Origin: Hyparrhenia diplandra
Taxonomy: Eukaryota; Streptophyta; Magnoliopsida; Poales; Poaceae
Assembly (NCBI GenBank): GCA_015847255.1
Contig: JADLZK010007217.1
Location: 1-64,000 of the forward strand
DNA length: 64,000 bases
Direction of reading: 5' to 3'
Shown: piece by piece, positions 48,401-60,200 of the stretch
Numbering within the stretch: the stretch's first letter is position 1
Layout: each line of letters starts with the position of its first letter
Notes under the pieces: model-generated
What the model was told of the DNA's origin: nothing
The model's database searches: none
The model's input: only the letters and a program-made list of their open reading frames with translations
Position numbers and translations under genes: made by a program

Positions 48401-51400
48401 CTCCATTCGTGCAGATTTGTCAACATTTACGGCGATTGTTAGATTTTGACCAAGATAGATCCAGTCGCCACGAAAAGTGACCTATTGGAAGCCCAACAGG
48501 ATGTAATTCAACGTATCAAAAAGTAAAATTCTTATAGGTATCACATGGGCATTTGAAGAGACAAAAGATGCCATTTTAGCCTCCGTTCGTGCGACATTTA
48601 CTGTCAACATTTTTGGCGATTGGTAGATTTTTGACCAAGATAGATCCAGTCCCCACGAAAAGTGACCTATTGGAAGCCCAACATTATGTAATTCAATGTA
48701 TCAAAAGAGTAAAATTCTTACAGGTATCACGTGGGCAATTTGAAGAGACAAAAGATTCCATTTTGGCCTCCGATTCGAGCGCATTACGTCAACATTTACG
48801 GAGATTGGCGGATTTTTGACCAAGATAGATCCGATCGCCATGAAAAGTGACCTGTTGGAAGCCCAACATGACCTAATTTAGAGGATCAAAAGTATAATTC
48901 TTACGGTTATCACGTGGGGCGGCTAAGGAGCCCAAAGATGCCATTTTTGCCTCCATTTAGGGAATTTTCATCCAAGATTCCTAGCGGTGACATTTTTGAG
49001 TTCGTAACTCCAATCGTAGTGATTGATTCGGACTCCGTGCGAAGCTAGTAGAAAGCTATTTTTGAAATCCATAAGTCCATGTCTCGATAGGCATCGCGAA
49101 GGCTCGCAAAATTGACGGTTTTCAAACGAGGTCAAAAGATGCCTCCGTTGAAGGGTAGATTCTGTCAACATTTATGGAGATTGGTAGTGATTTTGACCAA
49201 GATAGATTCACCATGAAAAGTGACCTGTTGGAAGCCCAACAGGATGTAATTTAACGTTATCGAAAAGTAAAATTCTTTTAGGTATCACGTGGGCGGTGAA
49301 GAGACAAAAGATGCCATTTTGGCCTCTCGTTCGAAGGCAGGACGGGCGATTGGTAGATTTTTGACAAGATAGATCTAGTCGCCATGAAAAGTGACCTGTT
49401 GGAAGCCCAACAGGATGTAATTTAATGTATCGAAAAGTAAAATTCTTACGGGTATCACATGGGCGGTAAGGAGCCCAAAGAGACAAAAGATGCCATTTTG
49501 GCCTCCCGGATTCGCAGATTTTTTCAACATATCTCAACATATCGGCGGCGATTGTTAGATTTTTGACCAAGATAGATCCCGTCGCCACGAAAAGTGACAC
49601 ATTGGAAGCCCAACAGGATGTAATTCAACGTATCAAAAAGTAAAATTCTTACGGGTATCACGTGGGCAGCTCAAGAGACAAAAGATGCCATTTTGGCCCC
49701 CGTTCGTGCGATTTCCAACACATATCGGCGATTGGTAGATTTTTGACCAAGATAGATCCGGCCGCCACAAAAAAGTGACCCGTTGGAAGCCCAACAGGAT
49801 GTAATTCAATGTATCAAAAAGTAAAAAATTCTTACAGGTATCATGTGGGCATTTGAAGAGACAAAAGATGCCATTTTGGCCTCCGTTCGGCGATTTCTGT
49901 CAACATTTACGGAGATTGGCAGATTTTTGACCAAGATAGTTCTAGTCGCCATGAAGAGTGACTGTTGGAAGCCCAACAGGACCTAATTTAGAGGATCGAA
50001 AAGTATAATTCTTACAGTTATCACGTGGGGCAGCTAAGGAGCCCAAAGATGCCATTTTGGCCTCCATTTAGGAAATTTCTGTCAAGATTCCTATCGGTGA
50101 CATTTTTTAGTTCCGTAACTCCAATCGTAGTGATTCGGACTCCGTGCGAAGGTAGTAGAAAGATATTTTTGAAATCCATAAGTCCATGTGCGATAGGCAT
50201 CGCGAAGGCTCGCAAAATTGGCGGTTTTCAAACGAGGTCATTCGGCCTCCGTTCGGGTAGATTTCTGTCAACATTTATGGAGATTGGCAGATTTTGACCA
50301 AGATAGATCCAGTCACCACGAAAAGTGACTGTTGGAAGCCCAACGAGGATGTAATTTTAACGTTATCGAAAAGTAAAATTCTTACGGTGTATCACGTGGG
50401 CAATTTGAAGAGACAAAAGATGCCATTTTGGCCTCGCTCGGGCAGATTTACGGCGATTGGTAGATTTTTGACAAGATAGATCTAGTCGCCATGAAAAGTG
50501 ACCTGTTGGAAGCCCAACAGGATGTAATTTAATGTATCAAAAAGTAAAATTCTTACAGGTATCACATGGGTAGTGAAGAGACAAAAGATGCCATTTTGGC
50601 CTCCGTTCGTGCAGATTTACGTCAACATTCCGGCGATTGTTAGATTTTTGACCAAGATAGATCCTGTCGCCAGGAAAAGTGACCTATTGGAAGCCCAACA
50701 GGATGTAATTCAACGTATCGAAAAGTAAAATTCTTATAGGTATCACGTGGGCAGCTCAAGAGACAAAAGATGCCATTTTGGCCCCGGATTCGTGCGCAGA
50801 TTTCTGTCAACATATTTGGCGATTGGTAGATTTTTGACCAAGATAGATCCCGTCGCCACAAAAAAGTGACCCGTTGGAAGCCCAACAGGATGTAATTCAA
50901 TGTATCAAAAAGTAAAATTCTTACGGGTATCACGTGGGCAGTGAAGAGACAAAAGATGCCATTTTGGCCTCCGTTCGAGCAGATTGGTCAACATTTACGG
51001 AGATTGGCAGATTTTTGACCAAGATAGATCTAGTCGCCATGAAGAGTGACCTGTTGGAAGCCCAACAGGACCTAATTTAGAGGATCGAAAAGTATAATTC
51101 TTACAGTTATCACGTGGGGCAGCTAAGGAGCCCAAAGATGCCATTTTGGCCTCCATTTAGGGAAATTTCTGTCAAGATTCCTAGCGGTGACATTTTTTGA
51201 GTTCCGTAACTCCAATCGTAGTGATTCTAGACTCCGTGCGAAGGTAGTAGAAAGATATTTTTGAAATCCATAAGTCCATGTCGATAGGCATCAGAAGGGT
51301 CGCAAAATTGACGGTTTTCAAACGAGGTCATTCTGGCCTCCGTTCGGGTAGATTTCTGTCAACATTTATGGAGATTGGCAGATTTTGACCAAGATAGATC

Positions 51401-54400
51401 CAGTCACCACGAAAAGTGACCTGTTGGAAGCCCAACAGGATGTAATTTAACGTTATCGAAAAGTAAAATTCTTACAGGTATCACGTGGGCAGCTGAAGAG
51501 ACAAAAGATGCCATTTTGGCCCTCGTTAGAGATGTAAAAGAAAAGACTTACGGCAACATTGGTAGATTTTTGACAAGATAGATCTAGTCGCCACGAAAAG
51601 TGACCTATTGGAAGCCCAACAGGATGTAATTTAATGTATCAAAAAGTAAAATTCTTACGGGTATCACATGGGCGTTGAAGAGACAAAAGATGCCATTTTG
51701 GCCTCCGTTCGCAGATTTCTGGTCAACATATCCGGCGATTGTTAGATTTTTGACCAAGATAGATCTGCCGCCACGAAAAGTGACCTGTTGGAAGCCCAAC
51801 AGGATGTAATTCAACGTATCAAAAAGTAAAATTCTTACGTGTATCACGTGGGCAGCTGAAGAGACAAAAGATGCCATTTTGGCCTCCGATTCGAGCAGAT
51901 TTCTGTCAACATTATCGGCGGAGATTGGCAGATTTTTGACCAAGATAGATCTAGTCGCCATGAAGAGTGACCTCGTTGGAAGCCCAACAGACCTAATTTA
52001 GAGGATCGAAAAGTATAATTCTTACGGTTATCACGTGGGGCAGCTAAGGAGCCCAAAGATGCCATTTTGGCCTCCATTTAGGAAATTTCTATCAAGATTC
52101 CTAGCGGTGACATTTTTTTAGTTCCGTAACTCCAATCGTAGTGATTACGGACTCGTGCGAAGGTAGTAGAAAGATATTTTTGAAATCCATAAGTCCATGT
52201 CGATAGGCATCGCGAAGGCTCGCAAAATTAACGGTTTTCAAACGAGGTCATTCGGCCTCCGTTCGGGTAGATTTTGTCAACATTTACGGAGATTGGCAGA
52301 TTTTGACCAAGATAGATCCCAGTCACCACGAAAAGTGACCTGTTGGAAGCCCAACAGGATGTAATTTAACGTTATCGAAAAGTAAAATTCTTACGGTATC
52401 ACGTGGGTAATTTGAAGAGACAAAAGATGCCATTTTGGCCTCTCGTCGCAACATTTACGCGATTGGTAGATTTTTGACAAGATAGATCTAGTCGCCCACG
52501 AAAAGTGACTTGTTGGAAGCCCAACAGGATGTAATTTAATGTATCGAAAAGTAAAATTCTTACAGGTATCACGTGGGCGGTTTGAAGAGACAAAAGATGC
52601 CATTTTGGCCTCCGTTCGGCGGATTTACATCAACATTTACGGAGATTGGCAGATTTTTGACCAAGATAGATCTAGTCGCCATGAAGAGTGACCTGTTGGA
52701 AGCCCAACAGGACCTAATTTAGAGGATCGAAAAGTATAATTCTTACAGTTATCACGTGGGGCAGCTAAGGAGCCCAAAGATGCCATTTTGGCCTCCATTT
52801 AGGGAAATTTCTGTCAAGATTCCTAGCGGTGACATTTTTTGAGTTTCGTAACTCCAATCGTAGTGATTCTGGACTCCGTGCGAAGGTAGTAGAAAGATAT
52901 TTTTGAAATCCATAAGTCCATGTCTGATAGGCATCGCGAAGGCTCGCAAAATTGACGGTTTTCAAACGAGGTCATTCTGGCCTCCGTTCGGGTAGATTTC
53001 TGTCAACATTTATGGAGATTGGCAGATTTTGACCAAGATAGATCCGGTCACCACGAAAAGTGACTGTTGGAAGCCCGAGGATGTAATTTAACGTTATCGA
53101 AAAGTAAAATTCTTACAGGTATCACGTGGCAAATTGAAGAGACAAAAGATGCCATTTTGGCCTCTCGTTCGGGCAGATTTCGGGCGATTGGTAGATTTTG
53201 ACAAGATAGATCTAGTCGCCACGAAAAGTGACCTGTTGGAAGCCCAACAGATGTAATTTAATGTATCGAAAAGTAAAATTCTTACAGGTATCACATGGGC
53301 GCATTTGAAGAGACAAAAGATGCCATTTTGGCCTCCGTTCATGCAGATTTACGTCAACATATCCGCGATTGTTAGATTTTTGACCAAGATAGATCCTGCC
53401 GCCACGAAAAGTGACCCGTTGGAAGCCCAACAGGATGTAATTCAACGTATCAAAATGTAAAATTCTTACAGGTATCACGTGGGCGGTGAAGAGACAAAAG
53501 ATGCCATTTTGGCCTCCGTTCGTGCAGATTTACGTCAACATATCGCGATTGGTAGATTTTTGACCAAGATAGATCCGATCGCCACGAAAAGTGACTGTTG
53601 GAAGCCCAACAGGATGTAATTCAACGTATCAAAAAAGTAAAATTCTTACGGGTATCATGTGGGCGTGAAGAGACAAAAGATGCTATTTTGGCCTCCGTTC
53701 GAAAGCGAATTTCTGTCAACATTTACGGAGATTGGCGGATTTTTGACCAAGATAGATCCAGTTGCCATGAAAAGTGACACGTTGGAAGCCCAACATGACC
53801 TAATTTAGAGGATCGAAAAAGTATAATTCTTACAGTTATCACGTGGGGCAGCTAAGGAGCCTAAAGATGCCATTTTGGCCTCTTTTTAGGGAAATTTCTG
53901 TCAAGATTCCTAGCGGTGACATTTTTTGAGTTCCGTAACTCCAATCGTAGTGTTTACGGGACTCCGCGCGAAGCTAGTAGAAAGCTATTTTTGAAATCCA
54001 TAAGTCCATGTCCGACATCGCGAAGGCTCGCAAAATTGACGGTTTTCAAAAGAGGTCATTCTAGCCTCCGTTCGGGCATATTTTGTCAACATTTATGCAG
54101 ATTGCAGATTTTTGACCAAGATAGATCCGGTCACCACGAAAAGTGACTGTTGGAAGCCCAACAGGATGTAATTTAACGTTAAGGAAAAGTAAAATTCTAC
54201 AGGGTATCACGTGGGCGGTGAAGAGACAAAAGATGCCATTTTGGCCTCTCGTCGGGCACATTTACGGCGATTGGTAGATTTTTGACCAAGATAGATCTAG
54301 TCGCCATGAAAAGTGACCTGTTGGAAGCCCGAGGATGTAATTTAACGTATCAAAAGTAAAATTCTTACAGGTATCACATGGGGCAGCTGAAGAGACAAAA

Positions 54401-56656
54401 GATGCCATTTTGGCCTCCATTCATGCGATTTTGTCAACATATCCGCGATTGTTAGATTTTTGACCAAGATAGATCCTATCGCCCACGAAAAGTGACCTGT
54501 TGGAAGCCCAACAGGATGTAATTCAACGTATCAAAATGTAAAATTCTTACAGGTATCACGTGGGCAAAATTGAAGAGACAAAAGATGCCATTTTGGCCTC
54601 CCGTTCGTGCAGATTTACGCCAACATTTCGGCGATTGGTAGATTTTTGACCAAGATAGATCCAGTCGCCACAAAAAAGTGACTGTTGGAAGCCCAACAGG
54701 ATGTAATTCAATGTATCAAAAAGTAAAATTCTTATAGGTATCACGTGGGCGGTGAAGAGACAAAAGATGCCATTTTGGCCTCCGTTCGAGCGATTTCTTT
54801 CAACATTTCGGAGATTGGCGGATTTTTGACCAAGATAGATCCGATCGCCATGAAAAGTGACCTGTTGGAAGCCCAACATGACCTAATTTAGAGGATCGAA
54901 AAGTATAATTCTTACGGTTATCACGTGGGGCAGCTAAGGAGCCCAAAGATGCCATTTTGGCCTCTTTTAGGGAAATTTCGCCAAGATTCGTAGCGGTGAC
55001 ATTTTTGATTTCCGTAACTCCAATCGTAGTGTTTACGGACTCCGTGCGAAGCTAGTAGAAAGCTATTTTTGAAATCCATAAGTCCATGTCCGACATCGCG
55101 AAGGCTCGCAAAATTGACGGTTTTCAAAAAGAGGTCATTCTAGCCTCCGTTAGGCGATTTCTGTCAACATTTATGGAGATTGGTAGATTTTTGACCAAGA
55201 TAGATCCAGTCGCCATGAAAAGTGACCTGTTGGAAGCCCAACAGGATTTAATTCAACGTATCAAAAAAGTAAAATTCTTACGGGTATCACGTGGGCAAAT
55301 TTGAAGAGACAAAAGATGCCATTTTGGCCTCCGTTCGTGCAGATTTACGTCAACATATCCGGCGATTGGTAGATTTTTGACCAAGATAGATCCAGTCACC
55401 ACGAAAAGTGACCTATTGGAAGCCCAACAGGATGTAATTCAACGTATCAAAAGTAAAATTCTTACAGGTATCATGTGGGCGGCTGAAGAGACAAAAGATG
55501 CTATTTTGGCCTCCATTCGAAAGCGATTTCGTCAACATTTATGGAGATTGGCAGATTTTGACCAAGATAGATCCAGTTGCCACGAAAAGTGACCTGTTGG
55601 AAGCCCAACAGGATGTAATTTAACATTATCAAAAAGTAAAATTCTTACAGGTATCACGTGGGCAGCTGAAGAGACAAAAGATGCCATTTTGGCCTCCGTT
55701 CGAGCAGATTTCTGTCAACATTTCGGAGATTGGCGGATTTTTGACCAAGATAGATCTAGTTGCCATGAAAAGTGACTTTGTTGGAAGCCCAACATGACCT
55801 AATTTAGAGGATCAAAAGTATAATTCTTACAGTTATCACGTGGGGCAGCTAAGGAGCCCAAAGATGCCATTTTGGCCTCTTTTAGGGAAATTTCGTCAAG
55901 ATTCCTAGCGGTGACATTTTTGAGTTCCGTAACTCCAATCGTAGTGTTTCGGACTCCGTGCGAAGCTAGTAGAAAGCTATTTTTGAAATCCATAAGTCCA
56001 AATTCGATAGGCATCGCGAAGGCTCGCAAAATTGACGGTTTTCAAAAGAGGTCATTCTAGCCTCCGTTCGGGCAGATTTCTGTCAACATTTATGGAGATT
56101 GGCAGATTTTTGACCAAGATAGATCCAGTCGCCACGAAAAGTGACCTGTTGGAAGCCCAACAGGATGTAATTCAATGTAACGAAAAGTAAAATTCTTACA
56201 GGTATCACGTGGGCAGCTGAAGAGACAAAAGATGCCATTTTGGCCTCCGTTCGTGCGATTTCTATCAACATTTCGGCGATTGGTAGATTTTTGACCAAGA
56301 TAGATCCGTCACCACGAAAAGTGACCTGTTGGAAGCCCAACAAGATGTAATTCAACGTATCAAAAAGTAAAATTCTTACAGGTATCATGTGGGCAGCTGA
56401 AGAGACAAAAGATGCTATTTTGGCCTCCGTTCGAGCAGATTTCTGTCAACATTTCTGGAGATTGGCGGATTTTTGACCAAGATAGATCCAGTTGCCATGA
56501 AAAGTGACCTGTTGGAAGCCCAACATGACCTAATTTAGAGGATCAAAAAGTATAATTCTTACAGTTATCACGTGGGGCAGCTAAGGAGCCCAAAGATGCC
56601 ATTTTGGCCTCTTTTTAGGGAAATTTCTGTCAAGATTCCTAGCGGTGACATTTTTT

Positions 56657-57210
56657 GAGTTCCGTAACTCCAATCGTAGTGTTTCTGGACTCCGTGCGAA
56701 GCTAGTAGAAAGCTATTTTTGAAATCCATAAGTCCATGTCTGATAGGCATCGCGAAGGCTCGCAAAATTGACGGTTTTCAAACGAGGTCATTCTGGCCTC
56801 CGTTCGGGTAGATTTCTGTCAACATTTATGGAGATTGGCAGATTTTGACCAAGATAGATCCAGTCGCCACAAAAAGTGACCTGTTGGAAGCCCAATAGGA
56901 TGTAATTCAACGTATCAAAAAGTAAAATTCTTACAGGTATCACGTGGGCAGCTGAAGAGACAAAAAGATGCCATTTTGGCCTCCGATTCGGCAGATTTCG
57001 TCAACATTTACGGAGATTGCCGGATTTTTGACCAAGATAGATCTAGTCGCCATGAAGAGTGACTGTTGGAAGCCCAACGGGACCTAATTTAGAGGATCGA
57101 AAAGTATAATTCTTACAGTTATCACGTGGGGCAGCTAAGGAGCCCAAAGATGCCATTTTGGCCTCCATTTAGGGAAATTTCTGTCAAGATTCCTAGCGGT
57201 GACATTTTTT
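56657..57210. repeat. 3-mer HOR variant (shortest unit)
   Basis: Only 554 bp separate the diverged d monomers at 56657 and 57211. The intervening monomers are a b-like one (CCAGTCGCCACAAAAAG) and a c' monomer (CATGAAGAGTGAC, GGGACCTAATTTAG). The neighbouring 57211-57936 unit is d-e-f-c', a 4-mer that lacks g and b. Both look like internal deletions of the 6-mer by whole monomers. Confidence 0.8.
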
Positions 57211-60200
57211 GAGTTCCGTAACTCCAATCGTAGTGATTCTGGACTCCGTGCGAAGGTAGTAGAAAGATATTTTTGAAATCCATAAGTCCATGTCTGATAG
57301 GCATCGCGAAGGCTCGCAAAATTGACGGTTTTCAAACGAGGTCATTCTGGCCTCCGTTCGGGTAGATTTCTATCAACATTTATGGAGATTGGCAGATTTT
57401 GACCAAGATAGATCCAGTCACCACGAAAAGTGACCTGTTGGAAGCCCAACAGGATGTAATTTAACGTTATCGAAAAGTAAAATTCTTACAGGTATCACGT
57501 GGGCAGCTGAAGAGACAAAAGATGCCATTTTGGCCTCTGTTCGGGCAGATTTCTGGCGATTGGTAGATTTTTGACAAGATAGATCTAGTCGCCACGAAAA
57601 GTGACCTGTTGGAAGCCCAACAGGATGTAATTTAATGTATCGAAAAGTAAAATTCTTACAGGTATCACGTGGGCAGCTGAAGAGACAAAAGATGCCATTT
57701 TGGCCTCCGTTCGAGCAGATTTCTGTCAACATTTCTGGAGATTGGCAGATTTTTGACCAAGATAGATCTAGTCGCCATGAAGAGTGACCTGTTGGAAGCC
57801 CAACAGGACCTAATTTAGAGGATCGAAAAGTATAATTCTTACAGTTATCACGTGGGGCAGCTAAGGAGCCCAAAGATGCCATTTTGGCCTCCATTTAGGA
57901 AATTTACGTCCAATATTCCTAGCGGTGACATTTTTTGAGTTCCGTAACTCCAATCGTAGTGATTCTAGACTCCGTGCGAAGGTAGTAGAAAGCTATTTTT
58001 GAAATCCATAAGTCCATGTCGATAGGCATCGCGAAGGCTCGCAAAATTGACGGTTTTCAAACGAGGTCATTCGGCCTCCGTTCGGGTAGATTTGGTCAAC
58101 ATTTATGGAGATTGGCGATTTTGACCAAGATAGATCCGGTCACCACGAAAAGTGACCGTTGGAAGCCCAACAGATGTAATTTAACGTTATCAAAAAGTAA
58201 AATTCTTACGGGTATCACGTGGGCGGTGAAGAGACAAAAGATGCCATTTTGGCCTCTCGTTCGGGCAGATTTCGGCGATTGGTAGATTTTTGACAAGATA
58301 GATCTAGTCGCCACGAAAAAGTGACCTGTTGGAAGCCCAACAGGATGTAATTTAATGTATCGAAAAGTAAAATTCTTACAGGTATCACATGGGCAGTGAA
58401 GAGACAAAAGATGCCATTTTGGCCTCCGTTCGTGCGATTTTGTCAACATATCGGCGATTGTTAGATTTTTGACCAAGATAGATCACGCCGCCACGAAAAG
58501 TGACCTGTTGGAAGCCCAACAGGATGTAATTCAACGTATCAAAATGTAAAATTCTTACAGGTATCACGTGGGCAGTGAAGAGACAAAAGATGCCATTTTG
58601 GCCTCCGTTCGTGCAGATTTACGTCAACATATCCGGCGATTGGTAGATTTTTGATCAAGATAGATCCGATCGCCACGAAAAGTGACTGTTGGAAGTCCAA
58701 CAGGATGTAATTCAACGTATCAAAAAGTAAAATTCTTACGGGTATCATGTGGGCGGTGAAGAGACAAAAGATGCTATTTTGGCCTCCGTTCGAGCGATTT
58801 ACGTCATCATTTCGGAGATTGGCGAATTTTTGACCAAGATAGATCCGATTGCCATGAAAAGTGACACGTTGGAAGCCCAACATGACCTAATTTAGAGGAT
58901 CGAAAAGTATAATTCTTCACGATTATCACGTGGGGCAGCTAAGGAGCCCAAAGATGCCATTTGGCCTCTTTTTAGGGAAATTTCGTCAAGATTCTTAGCG
59001 GTGACATTTTTGAGTTCCGTAACTCCAATCGTAGTGTTTCGGACTCGCGTGCGAAGCTAGTAGAAAGCTATTTTTGAAATCCATAAGTCCATGTCCGACA
59101 TCGCGAAGGCTCGCAAAATTGACGGTTTTCAAAAGAGGTCATTCTAGCCTCCGTTTCGAGGCGATTTACGTCAACATTTATGGAGATTGGTAGATTTTTT
59201 ACCAAGATAGATCCGATCGCCATGAAAAGTGACTGTTGGAAGCCCAACAGGATGTAATTCAACGTATCAAAATGTAAAATTCTTACAGGTATCACGTGGG
59301 CAATTTGAAGAGACAAAAGATGTCATTTTGGCCTCCGTTCGTGTGCATTTCTCGTCAACATATCTGGCGATTGGTAGATTTTTGACCAAGATAGATCCGA
59401 TCGCCACGAAAAGTGACCTATTGGAAGTCCAATAGGATGTAATTCAACGTATCAAAAAGTAAAATTCTTACAGGTATCATGTGGGCAGCTGAAGAGACAA
59501 AAGATGCTATTTTGGCCTCCGTTCGAAAGCGATTTCGTCAACATTTACGGAGATTGGCGAATTTTTGACCAAGATAGATCCGAGTTGCCATGAAAAGTGA
59601 CTGTTGGAAGCCCAACATGACCTAATTTAGAGGATCGAAAAGTATAATTCTTACAGTTATCATGTGGGGCAGCTAAGGAGCCCAAAGATGCCATTTTGGC
59701 CTCTTTTAGGGAAATTTCTGTCAAGATTCCTAGCGGTGACATTTTTTGAGTTCCGTAACTCCAATCGTAGTGTTTCTGGACTCCGTGCGAAGCTAGTAGA
59801 AAGCTATTTTTGAAATCCATAAGTCCATGTCTCGATAGGCATCGCGAAGGCTCGCAAAATTGACGGTTTTCAAACGAGGTCATTACGGCCTCCGTTCGGG
59901 TAGATTTGTCAACATTTATGGAGATTGGCGATTTTGACCAAGATAGATCCAGTCACCACGAAAAGTGACCTGTTGGAAGCCCAACGGGATGTAATTTAAC
60001 GTTATCGAAAAGTAAAATTCTTACGATGTATCACGTGGGCAATTTGAAGAGACAAAAGATGCCATTTTGGCCTCTGTTCGGGCAGATTTACGGCGACATT
60101 GGTAGATTTTTGACAAGATAGATCTAGTCGCCACGAAAAGTGACCTATTGGAAGCCCAACAGGATGTAATTTAATGTATCGAAAAGTAAAATTCTTAGAG

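Noticed and set aside
52752..52949. Recurrent ORF beginning MRAFAMPI across many d monomers
   Set aside because: It is the minus-strand translation of the c/d monomer pair. It recurs because d recurs; its length and end change with each indel.
57418..57894. Long minus-strand ORF (158 codons) and dozens of similar ORFs of 60-150 codons with MASFVSS and RILLFDTLNYI words
   Set aside because: The monomer is close to 60 codons long and its minus strand lacks a stop in one frame, so frames run through several monomers. The frame breaks wherever an indel occurs, and the peptides are just the satellite translated. There is no start context, conserved domain or sign of selection.
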